Source: Anisus vortex (Eukaryota; Mollusca; Gastropoda; Planorbidae). From it: a DNA stretch of 64,000 bases. The notes beneath the pieces were generated by a model. It saw only the letters and a list, made by a program, of their open reading frames with translations. It was not told where the DNA came from and ran no database searches. Within the stretch, counting starts at the first letter, position 1; each line of letters starts with the position of its first letter. The DNA is taken from the NCBI GenBank assembly GCA_949126835.1, contig OX421500.1, positions 33,090,141 through 33,154,140 of the forward strand, read 5' to 3'. A program made the translations under genes and the position numbers. Positions 24,641-34,751 of the stretch are shown here, piece by piece.

Positions 24641-24978
24641 AGTAATAAAGTCTTTTGTTTGTTTTAAACCCCGTTTATTATTTAACTGCTGTCAATCATT
24701 TCGGGAACATTCTACATGATTGTATTAAGGGAATTAATTTGACTGTATATTCATGGAGATTCAAAGATTACATAAGTTATTTCTCTTTGACTATAAATTG
24801 AGCCTTGACAACTGCGTTATTATGTTTATTTCCGTCAACATTTTGGGAATCAAAGACTTTGTTCGATGACCTGTCGAGACAAAGCAAGGTCTCCAAGACT
24901 AACATGACTAGCATGACAAACATGGCGAGAGGGAATCAGCAGATAAACAATACAACAGTACATAGTTCACAAATAATA

Positions 24979-24984
24979 TTTATT
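24979..24984 (-). terminator. Poly(A) signal of gene B
   Basis: AATAAA on the minus strand, about 60 nt past the stop codon of gene B. Confidence 0.55.
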
Positions 24985-25043
24985 TTATTTTGTTTACCAA
25001 ATTGTCCAACTCAACAGGTATTATTCTATATATTATTCCAAAG

Positions 25044-26744
25044 TCAATATTTTATACTATATACATTAATTCTAGTGCATAAAGTAGAGTTCCAATGATG
25101 CGTTGTAGATAACAGGCAAGGCATACTATAGTTGTTGTTTGTGCTTTGTATAGTAAAGGGACGCGTTATTCTTCTTAATCTCACTATAAGGCAAATGATA
25201 ACGACCACAGAGATGAGCAATGCCGCGCTTAAGATGGTTACGACGATAGCCACAACGAGGCTGGGCACTGCGTCGTTGTACTGAGAAATGTTTGAACTAG
25301 TCACGCAAGAATACACAACGGAAGTCAGGCTTGACATAGTTGATTGCGTTTCAGTCATGCGCAGCGTGGAGCCAGGTACTTCTCTTAAGCCAGTCTGTGC
25401 CACTGAGATGAAAGTAAACGCTCCGGCGGTTGTTGGGTAAAAGTGAGACACTGCTGTGTCGTTACCTGGCGGTAATGTTGTATTACTTGTAAACCATTGA
25501 GTTGATTCACTAAATAAAGTAAGGGTTTCGTCAATAGATGGAACAAGAGTAGGGTCACTTGCTGTGGTTGCCATTGTTTCAGAAGCCACCGGACTTGTTA
25601 TACAGGTAAATGACACGTCAAATGTCATGGTGCTAGATGGCATTAGCGTTGCTAAAGTAACGCCAATCGATGTCATCAGAGTTGTTATGACATCTGGTGG
25701 AAATAAAGTTGATATGTCAGAAGAGTCTATGTGACTTGTGCTAGCAGATGGTGACGGTACTACACAGGCAATAAGGTGGTCTAGAGTTGTTTGGCCGTAA
25801 CTTGCTACTGTGGTTGTTAGGCTGTAATAGCCTGTGGGTAGTGTTGCTGCATCAAATGATGAAACAGCAGTCACACTACTGTTACAGTAACAGTTGCGTT
25901 AATGTCTTCCAATAAATTCACAATTCTTAGTCCTTGTCCAGGTGTCGGACATATTTCAATAGACGTATTATCGCACAGAAATGTCGGTCTGAACTTGGCA
26001 GTAACTAAAGTATCGGCACACTCCGATGAGGTTTTCATTCTGACGCACGTGAAGTTCAGGTGCTCACCATGGAATTGGTATATATCAGAGTACTCGGAAT
26101 CGTTCAGGTTATTCGCAAAAAATGTATCCCACTCCACATTGTTGATAGTTCCATTGTCAAGGGTCGTTAGCTTGTAGTGATAGGTTGTAGCTTCACATAG
26201 TGCAGAGTAAAACCTGACAGGATAAGGAAAAAACTTTGACATTAATGATATTGTATGATTGCATCACACATTTAATCAATGATTAATTAAACATTTATCG
26301 ACAGCTAAAACGCTTCTCTACCATTACAACAAAAGCTAAAGCAACGTTTAAATAACAGTGTGGCAAAGTAGGATTTATAATTCATTAAGCGTGCCAAAAG
26401 CATAAAGGTCATCCTGCTTTAGCTGTCAACTTCTTGTAGAAGTACTTGAATTACCTTTTTTGGTAATCGTCTGCGTGCAATTGGAAATCTCTCTGCGTGC
26501 CAAGTATGACACGCGTGGCATAAGTTGCCGACCCCTGAGCTAAAACATTCAGCCAAGAGTAAAAAAGATCTTTCACTTACGAAAGAATGAAGTCTATTTC
26601 TGTAAAATTCACAACTTCCAAAGTTTCAGCTCCAGTAACATTGAAATGAATTTGATAAGCTATTTGTGTTGAGTCGAACTCTTCAGCTCTAGTGTGTACA
26701 TTTACTATAACTATAAGAAGTAAATAGACACGTAGACTGTTCAT
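25044..26744 (-). CDS. Gene B: mucin-stalk type I membrane protein, reading frame broken
   Basis: Exon 1 is 26581-26744 (164 nt) and exon 2 is 25044-26213, with TTTC|GTAAGT and CCTGTCAG|G splice sites as in A and C. The signal peptide is MNSLRVYLLLIVIVNVHTRA. The ectodomain is close to that of gene C, but the second conserved cysteine is Phe (YQFHGE where A and C have YQCQGQ). The first frame ends at a TGA at 25871-25873, residue 168. The following frame runs on to 25044 with a Ser/Thr-rich stalk, one transmembrane helix (AALLISVVVIICLIV) and the tail RLRRITRPF. The two exons total 1334 nt, one short of a multiple of three, so a 1-nt indel between 25871 and 25898 explains the break. About 444 aa if intact. 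It may be a pseudogene, a null allele or an assembly error. Confidence 0.75.
26370..26537. mobile_element. hAT-type MITE in the intron of gene B
   Basis: Matches 38184-38377 in the intron of gene C (shared AAAGTAGGATTTATAATTCA and AAGCGTGCCAAAAGC), at the same place in the gene. The right end GTTGCCGACCCCTG at 26537 is followed by AGCTAAAA. The left terminus is eroded. Confidence 0.75.
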
Positions 26745-26784
26745 TTTTTCTTCTTCTTACTAGAGCATAATACTGGGTATTGTC
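26745..26784 (-). promoter_or_regulatory. 5' UTR segment with an upstream splice acceptor (gene B)
   Basis: On the minus strand, TTTTTCCAG|GACAATAC precedes the ATG by 40 nt. Gene C has TTTTCCAG|GATAATAC in the same place (38623), and gene E has a long T tract and CCTCCAG directly before its ATG (53530). This suggests an unlocated 5' UTR exon in all of them. Confidence 0.5.
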
Positions 26785-27092
26785 CTGGAAAAATATAACA
26801 ATGTTAAGTTATGCTTCGGCGTAAATTCACACGCTTCCGTATTAAACGTTGAATGTTATATGCAGGCGGTAGGTGATAAATTATATTTCTGTCGTAAAAA
26901 TAAACAAAACTAGTGGTTACGCCCGTCAAAATAAAGGAGAAAAGAATGACTACAATGTGTTTTGTTAAGAGAGAGAGAGACAAAAGACAACATTACAATA
27001 AAAACTGGAGTGAGAACGTTTCTTTTCGGTATTTAGTTTTTGTTCTTTTTAATGGTTTCTGGTGGCCCCGACCCTGGCATATGCATAAGAAT

Positions 27093-27187
27093 TGTCGCTG
27101 TCAAGCTTCTGCGTTCGCCCGCCGGTGTATTCTTAATGGGAATGTATCGGCGGTTTACACACTACGACCAGAAGCTTGACAGCAACA
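27093..27187. repeat. Two-stage hairpin, about 95 nt
   Basis: The outer stem 27093-27111 (TGTCGCTGTCAAGCTTCTG) pairs with 27169-27187 with one mismatch. The inner stem 27119-27132 pairs with 27140-27153 (two mismatches) around the 7-nt loop TTAATGG. The size is in the range of a pre-miRNA, but a short fold-back element is equally possible. The reading frame over it (26913-27179) is not a convincing gene. Confidence 0.7.
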
Positions 27188-27189
27188 TT

Positions 27190-28690
27190 AGAAAACAAAA
27201 CATATGACTTCATTCGGCTAAGTTAAATATTTTTGATGATAACACAATGCGAAATGAGTAATGCAAAATGTACTTTGTATAGTTCTGTAATCCAATTAAA
27301 TACAATGCTTACAATGTAGTCGGTAGCAATGCGTCAAACGGATTTTATCATTTTTCTATCCAATCTTATAACACTCGGTTTTAAGACATACACTTACACA
27401 CGCATATTCCAATATGTTATAAAAAACGAACACACGCATAGGCCTATACACAATAATTTTTATTAGCCTACGTATGTATTAAATAGTGCGTTACTTTATT
27501 TCGTTTCAAACCTTTTGTTAATGGTTTATTTATCTGTAACCATTAAACCACAAAATAAAATTGTCTTGCACCAGTCTCTTCGGTAGGTAGTAATTATAAT
27601 TCACAGTGTAAGTGTTGTAGCTACTTACTTTCAAGTCAATTTATTTATATATTCAATGACACAGTTATTGCAGCACAAATAACTTTTAATTCACATTATA
27701 ACATCCAATTATATTGAATAAAACATTAGTTCCAGTTTTACGAAAAACATTTTCATAACGTCCAAACGTTCCAACCCTCTAAGTCCAGTTTATATTTCTT
27801 TCTGTCACATATCTCTTTCTCCGACCAGAGCTAACAGTAGACTGATTTCTATCCGTTTCTCGTCACATGATCTCTCGAACCTTCCACTCATTTTCCTCGT
27901 GAAATGCAAGACTTAAACATAACATCGCAGAACTAACTACGACTTCAAATCCAATGATTGTTCAATGCCATACAATCAAACATCATTCAACGGCAATAAA
28001 TTGTGATTAATTAATATTACATTTTGATTAACTGAGTTGTTCCCCTTAGACTATAACAACTTTCAGTCGTGTTGAGATGAAAAAAAGAATTTCTCAGTAT
28101 TTCGTTCACTGTTGGTTGAATAACGGGCAATCTCCATGGTTGACTTACCACTTTTATGCAAATCACATTTTATTTACTAAAATATTGGCATTGTTGTCAG
28201 CACCATCTTGTTTATTAAAGAATGATATCTACTATACTATATTATACGATATGCGACTCTCTGAATAATATTTGACCAAATTTTACTTATACAAATTACG
28301 TAAGTAAGAAATTCGTTTTTTCCCAAAGAAACTCTCTTATTTTTGTTTCTTTCTGTTTTTTATTTTCAGCTGCAGGTTTAATTATAATAATGGTTGTCTA
28401 CGAATTTTCAAAGTACTCATCAGTATGTTTTTTTGTTTCATTTCGACAAAAAACTAAATATACGACAATATGAATTATTTTCTCATGAAGGCCTAATGTA
28501 AGGTAAGCATGTAATTATATATTATATAGGCCCTATATTTAACTCTCAAAACTTTTCCCCTAATCGTTGCTCTGTCATTAGATAGAAATATCAATTCATT
28601 GTTCAACCATTCTATTCGTCTGCTGGTATATTGTTGGTGCCACATGAAACAAGACGTATACCCTTATTCTATGTAAGTGAAGAAAAGAGC
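27190..28690. other. AT-rich intergenic stretch
   Basis: Upstream of gene B and downstream of the LINE at 28690. Short frames only (for example 28077-28268), no domain. I see nothing specific. Confidence 0.5.
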
Positions 28691-29600
28691 CGAGATTACT
28701 CTCGTCTTAGGGCTCGGAGAACGAACTCTACTGTATTTAGCAAGATGGACACGTCACCACAAAGGTTTGGCACATAATGGTTGGCTTTTCTGATCCACTC
28801 TAAACTCATTTGAAGTCCAGTATTTAAATTGAACGTGCTCGACAGTATCTTCTGCATCCATGCAGTTTCGACACCGAGAATCAATGTTGGGGCTTTAAGC
28901 CTAGTGCGGAACTGGGTGATGGTAGCTAGTTCTATTCTGCGCAGCCTCCGCCACAGGTAAGCTCGATTTGGCAGTCTTAGATGCTGCCACACACCTCGGC
29001 CCTTGTCAGACTTGTCAAAACTCATGTACCACTGTTCAGTCTCTCACTCACGGATAGCTTTGCGAGCACTTTAGAATAAGCAGGGTTCGCTGAAAGCGTG
29101 TTCCTGGAACGTTCTATTAAGTAAGGAGTTTGCTATATCGTTTCCAGGGACTTCTGCATAACCCGGTATCCACTAGAAGGTAGCCTTCACTTTGTGCCTA
29201 GTGATCGGATAGGAAACATCCAGTAGCTAACGAGAGAGTAGCTTGGGCCAGGCCTCCAGGCCGTCGATGACCTCGAGATTGAAAGCGCACCAGTGAAGAC
29301 GGCTTTGTCGGCCACTATCTCGGATTCTTCTTCAAATCTTGTCACGATCGCCTCGATGGCATGACTGATGGACCCCATCTCTGCCTAGTAGCTGCAGTTT
29401 GCCCCACAAGGCCCACAAGATCTCTTCAGGTACCCGCCTCTGGGTACAGTACTAGTGCCCTATACCCAGCACGCATCTCATTATTACTGGGGGCACTTCC
29501 ATTAGTAAACGCCTTGGCGCAGGCCGAATAGGAGTGTATTGTTGCGAGGCCTCTCAGCCGAGGTACTGTTATTCAGACCGTTGGATAAATCAAACGCATT
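28690..29600 (-). pseudogene. LINE fragment, RNase H and C-terminal region, copy 2
   Basis: Minus strand in order: GSISHAIEAIVTRFEEESE and IVADKAVFTG (29290-29375, RNase H), a YWIPGYAEVPGNDIAN-type segment near 29140-29185, FDKSDKGRGVWQHLR (28970-29020) and WRRLRRIELATITQFRTRL (28890-28950). This is the typical end of an RNase H-bearing LINE of the I/Jockey type. Several stops and frameshifts. It has the same family and orientation as the copy at 20650-21430 and keeps a longer C terminus. Confidence 0.75.
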
Positions 29601-29739
29601 CTTCCATAGACCTTTTAAAATCCATTAACTTTGCAAGACTTTCTTTGTCTATGACCTGATTTATTTATAAACTAATATTTAGAGGCTACTTTATTCACTC
29701 TGCGCTAGGCCATCGAGCTTAAATTAGTCACAAAGACGT

Positions 29740-29740
<1 letters not shown>

Positions 29741-29774
<34 letters not shown>
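29741..29774. repeat. (TA)n microsatellite
   Basis: Uninterrupted AT dinucleotides of about 32 bases. Confidence 0.95.
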
Positions 29775-29777
<3 letters not shown>

Positions 29778-29779
29778 AG

Positions 29780-30415
29780 ATGTGTTATATATCCATATAA
29801 GATGTTTCATTGTTGGTAGAAGATGAAGTTTTCTTGAATGAACTTTTTTCTTTGTTTTGACTTGACAAGCTTTAGGCCATTGTAAGTATTGGCCTTAAAA
29901 AAAAATGTCTAGAATTTTACATGAGCATTTAGTATTTTATCTTTTGGCAGGCCCCATGAGATGGGGTGCAGTCGGTACGCCGCACCGCGGCCCATTAGAG
30001 TTAAAGGGGCCCATTACTATTAAAATTCAAAAATGAAATGGCCAATTACTCATGATTTTATTTTATTGTTGCTTTGAAGCTGAGAGGGAATGCCCCTAAA
30101 CCTCCAACATTCTCATGTGGCGCCGGAGGCGCTTAAATTTGGTTTTCTTTAAATTATGTGTACTGGAACATTTTGCTAAATATGCAAAGTAGCCTTTAGT
30201 TGTAATATAATTATTTCCGAGCATAGCATATTAGATCTCTATTTTTGCTTCTCGAGGCCCCTACATATATAGTAGTCTTACAGGCTTGCAGCCCTCCCTG
30301 TGAGCTTAGAAGGCTTAAAAAGCTCTTGAGTCTATGCCACTGTATACTAGTATGTCAGTTCATGTTAGTTAGTTAATCTTTTAAGACTTGTTTGCTAATG
30401 AATTTCGGTGGGGTA
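29780..30415. other. Gene-free stretch with repeat debris
   Basis: GC-richer pieces at 29940-30020 (CCGCACCGCGGCCCATTAGA) look like transposon remains. No gene. It ends at the target site of the hAT element starting at 30416. Confidence 0.45.
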
Positions 30416-30811
30416 CATGGGCGCCCGCAGAAAATTTTCTAGGGGGGGCAAAATATTTTTAGTAATGTTTTAATGTAGTTTTAATTTACTGAGCGCATTT
30501 GTATGGTGAACGAACGGACAGAACACTGAAGTAATTGTAGTACACTGTAGTAATGAAGAACATACTGTAGAAACACATTTTTTATTAGCACAATATATGT
30601 ATATAATAGACGTAAACCATACAAAAGACCTTACTTTAAACAAACAATATTACAACGTAAATTTATAATAAAATGTAGTCGTCTGCTACCGCTACCAAAC
30701 AAATCTATAATTTTGTCCATAAACTCTTTTTTGTTGCTGTTCACTTTGTCTCTATGTACTCACAACATGCACAATCTTGACAGATGTTCATCTGACATTG
30801 TAGATCTAAGC

Positions 30812-31615
30812 CATAGGTTGTCAACCATTTTCGGCTCACCGCACCCTTTTAAAAATCTTACCGCTCACCGCCCCCAAATTAATTTTAATTAAACATATAT
30901 AGGCCTATAATTAATTCAAAAACAAATTTATTTGTATTATTAATTTAGAAACATAAGAGATTATTTAATAGCACTATATCATGTAATTTCTGTAATTATT
31001 AATGTTTTAAATATAAACTCCTAAAATGGACAAAACAATTAATGCAGGAAATGTTTATTTACAACTGTTAACGTAAATTATTTTAATCCTCTAATAATTA
31101 AATCTTGTTATGAATACCACAATGTTGAATGTATATAAAGAAATAATAATAATCAGTAAAACTTGTTATATCACAAAACAGAGCTTGTTCGGCATCACTA
31201 TTGATTCAAACGTAGAAACATTTGTTAATTAAAGGGAGATAATTATTTCGTTTCATTTGAGCTAATATTTCTGTATTTTTTTCTTTTATAAAATAGAATT
31301 AATGGCTTACATTTATAACTTTAAAATGATCAAACTGTAAAAAGTATTTGAAAAATATATAAATATTATATAACTAAAGAATTTATATGTATATTTTTAA
31401 GCATTACAATAACTATTCAGTTTGTATGATTACTACGTATCTATACCATTTAACGATAGCTTGAACTTTTATATTAAAGGATTCAAACGAATTAAAGGAC
31501 ATCTCGGTAAAACTGAGATCAAAATAGTATTAATATTAACATGTGTTAGGGCGACAGTGAACGGTCAGCAGGGTTGACAGTCCGGTGAACCAACAATAGG
31601 ACCAGCCAGCCGCAC
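30812..31615. mobile_element. hAT-type MITE (CATAGGTT family), right end missing
   Basis: Starts CATAGGTTGTCAACCATTTT and continues with interior sequence homologous to 55279-56036 (CGCTCACCGCCCC, GATCAAACTGTAAAAAGTAT, AAACTGAGATCAAAATA, AGTCCGGTGAAC). The right terminus is gone where the LINE begins. It carries about 330 extra bases near its left end compared with the other copy. Confidence 0.75.
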
Positions 31616-31649
31616 ACCATATTTACCAAGACGCGTCACACAGCCATTT

Positions 31650-33010
31650 AGCCATTTAGCAGATATCGTTACATTACATAAGAACAAAGGGGACCGCAGC
31701 GACTGCAAAAAGACAGGAATCTCCTTCTTGAGCATAGTTGGTAAGATCTTTGCAAGAGGCACTATCAAGGCTGCAGGTGCTGTCATCTAGAGTATATCCA
31801 GAGTCTCAGTGCGGTTTCAGAAGCGACTTATCCACTATAGACATGATCTCCTCCATTCGAATGCTACAAGAGAGGTTCCGCGAGATGAATAAGCCATTAT
31901 ACATTGCTTTCGTTGATCTCACTAAAGCATTTGATATGGTCAGCAGAAGTGGACTCCTCAAACTCATGGCAAAAATAGGATTCCCTTCAAAACTGCTCTC
32001 TTTCATTGCCTGTTTCTTTTTTTAGAAAACCAGGTGCACAGTGAAGTTTAATCAGAGCCCTTTGAAGTCCGCAGAGGTGTTAAACAAGACTGCGTACTTG
32101 CACCCACCTTGTTTGGAATATTTTTCTCGTGTCTACTGCACTATGCTTATGGAGACTGCAACGAGGGTGTCTACCTTCACACAAGCAGATCTGGAAAGCT
32201 CTTCAATCTAAACAGGCTCAAAGCCAAAATCTCAAGCAGTGTTCTCCTAGATGGGGAGATTCATAGTAGAATAGCTAAAGCCATGGGCACTATGGCAAGA
32301 TTTAACACACAAAAAAACGAGTCTGGATGAACTCACTGCTCACACGCTCCACTGAGTCACTAGTTTATCGAACATGCGTTCTGATTACCCTGCTGTACGG
32401 CTTTGAGACATGGAGCACATATTCCTGGGAGGAGAGAAAACTGAACACCTTTTACCTTAGGTGTCTCAGACTCGTTTTAGATATAAGATGGCAGGACAGG
32501 GTTTCAAACGCAGAGGTCCTACGAAGAGCAGAGTGTCAAGACATCCGTATTACTCTCAGTAACAGACGTCTCAGCTGGCTAGGTCATGTACGCCGAATGC
32601 CACAGGGTCGACTTCCACAGGACATTCTATATGGAACGTTAGCTTCGGGACAGAGACCTGCTGGACGTCCAAAACTGAGATTTGCGGATGACTGCAAAAG
32701 AGATATGAAACAACTCCAAATTGACCCAAACAGTGGGGATATCATGGCGCAGGATAGGCCCACTTGGAGGGCAGGAATCAAAGAAGGTTTCAGGCTTGAG
32801 GGAGAGGAGCGCGCCAGGAAAAAGACAGTGGAGAAAAATGTGATCCACTCCGCTACATTCAACTGCAGCCAGTGTGACCGTTCCTGTACGTCCAGGATTA
32901 GCCTCTTTAGCCACATGAGGGCTTGCAAGGGAAATGAATCGTCTCTCGAGACGAAAAATGCCGACGAATGTGCTGAACGATCGCTCCACTGTACATGTTG
33001 TTGCTGGTAA
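31650..33010 (+). pseudogene. LINE reverse transcriptase fragment with C-terminal zinc finger, catalytic box deleted
   Basis: Plus-strand frames: a KNKGDRSDCKKTGISFLSIV-type region (31678-31740), VYPESQCGFRSDLSTIDMI, the motif A region AFVDLTKAFDMVSR (31905-31950), then LLHYAYGDCNEGVYLHT (32127-32178) joined directly to VLLDGEIHSRIAKAMG. The FADD box that should lie between is missing, so an internal deletion removed the active site. The open frame 32327-33010 reads YGFETWSTYSWEERKLNTF, RRLSWLGHVRRMPQGRLP and a final C2H2 finger (FNCSQCDRSCTSRISLFSHM). The frame is long for a dead copy. It differs from the LINE at 9570. Confidence 0.85.
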
Positions 33011-33352
33011 TGTTAGCGAAACTAGTAAGGCATACGGCAAGGTAACAAGTCGATGAAATTTTTGCTACTTTTGTATTCTCGCGTTTTCCGAAAATCAAAC
33101 TAACTCAAGGCTTCACTATCTCAAATATCAATGTGGTATACCTGATTAATCCCCAAAGATAACGAGATCGATATAACAATGGAAGGAATCACAGTTGTTA
33201 CAATTAATTATAAATGTTTTAATTATTATTTTTTTTTGGTCTATTGTAGTCCAAATTTTTTTTAAATCTATCAATCGGGGGGGGGGGCACTTTTCCAGGG
33301 GGGGGCAAGTGCCCCCCCCTTGCCCCCCCCTGCGGGCGCCCATGGTGGGGTA

Positions 33353-33976
33353 GCCAGGTGGGGGGGGGGTCAAAGGGGCATTTGCCCCAGGGATACCAAC
33401 CTGATTTATAAAATATGCAGTTTATTTATTGCAGAGTTCCAACTGTCTTAGTTATTGTCCCAAATTATTAAACCATGTAGCTGTGAAAACAACCAGTAGC
33501 CTATCTTAACTTGTTTTTCAGAGTCTCAAATTCCTCTCTCATACTAAAATGAATTGTTAAAAGTTAATTGACAATTTAATTATCCAAATCTACAACCTCC
33601 AATATTTCCTTATGAGTTCTTTTCATCCAAATTAATAATCACTGTTCTTTTTCCATTTTACTTATCTTTGTAATATTATTTGTAAGATCAATACTGAATA
33701 GTGAAGCGGAGGAAAAGTTAATTAATTTAAATTAATAATTGTACCTGAGTTGCACATCTTCATGATTTACAACTAATTTTAGGTTAATGTGGTGATGTCT
33801 ATTTAAGATATATAGAAAAAATGATTAGAAGTGGACCAAAGTCACTCCATTTTACCGGTACTTCAAATTTATTGTATTATTAAGATTACATCATTCATTC
33901 AATTAGAGAGTGTGATTTTACGTTGTTATTGTTTTTTAAATTGTCGTTGACGAAGATTCCATAATAAAAAGAATAA

Positions 33977-34031
<55 letters not shown>

Positions 34032-34628
34032 TGTAAATCTACTTATCTTACACCTTTTTAACGTCAGATTTAGAACAAATAATTTATTTTTTACTTTAAA
34101 CAAAATAATGGCAGGTCTCTGTAGGCTAACTTATTAACAACAATACCATTGCAAAGAGAGAGACACAAGGGGGACCACTGATAAAAATACTTCATATTTC
34201 AAATAAATATGCGATTGATTCCCTTTAACTTTGAACGGTAACAAATCGATATTTCCATAAATACACAGTTTTTATGTTGTAATCGACTTAATCACATTTT
34301 AAATGTTCAGTTCCACACGACAATAAAAAAAATTAAATGGATGTCGAAATCTTTTTACCTGATGAAATTTGTCCAGCCTTTTTAAAGTAGCGTGTTTTTG
34401 CAGGGAACTGTCCGACTTTTAAATAATGAAACCTTTATTTTGAAAACTTTTGGTATTATCTAAACACGTTACTGTGTTATTTCTTACAACAGTTCTAGAA
34501 ACAAAGAAGAAGTCTGGCGGTTGATCAATATGAAACAAGATCACCATGACGATAGCACGACTTACATGAAAAATGAGAATTTGAAGCAGATAAACATAAA
34601 AACACAGTAGATTATAATACTTTATGCA
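33353..34628. other. Intergenic region with (TA)n
   Basis: Poly-G-rich repeat remnant to about 33400, then AT-rich sequence with a (TA)n tract at 33981-34027. No gene is seen. Confidence 0.55.
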
Positions 34629-34634
34629 TTTATT
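34629..34634 (-). terminator. Poly(A) signal of gene C
   Basis: AATAAA on the minus strand, about 118 nt beyond the stop codon of gene C. Confidence 0.6.
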
Positions 34635-34751
34635 TTGTTGGCAAATTAGCGATGCCTTTAAGTATTCTTCTATATTCTATAGTATGCTAATACAGTAAGT
34701 AAAAGTAAATATATACATACTATACATTATTCTAATGCATGAAAGAGTGTC

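Larger units (their letters stand above)
30416..33344. mobile_element. hAT-type DNA transposon, 2929 bp, with exact 8-bp target duplication
   Basis: Terminal inverted repeats CATGGGCGCCCGCAG (30416-30430) and its exact complement CTGCGGGCGCCCATG (33330-33344) are flanked by identical GTGGGGTA (30408-30415 and 33345-33352). The 8-bp duplication points to hAT or a related superfamily. The interior holds a second MITE (30812-31615) and a LINE piece (31650-33010) and no transposase that I can read. Confidence 0.88.

Noticed and set aside
25044..25874. A separate gene starting at 25874
   Set aside because: Its start would be GTG, it lacks a signal peptide, and its content is exactly the missing stalk, membrane helix and tail of gene B. 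It is the downstream part of a frameshifted gene.
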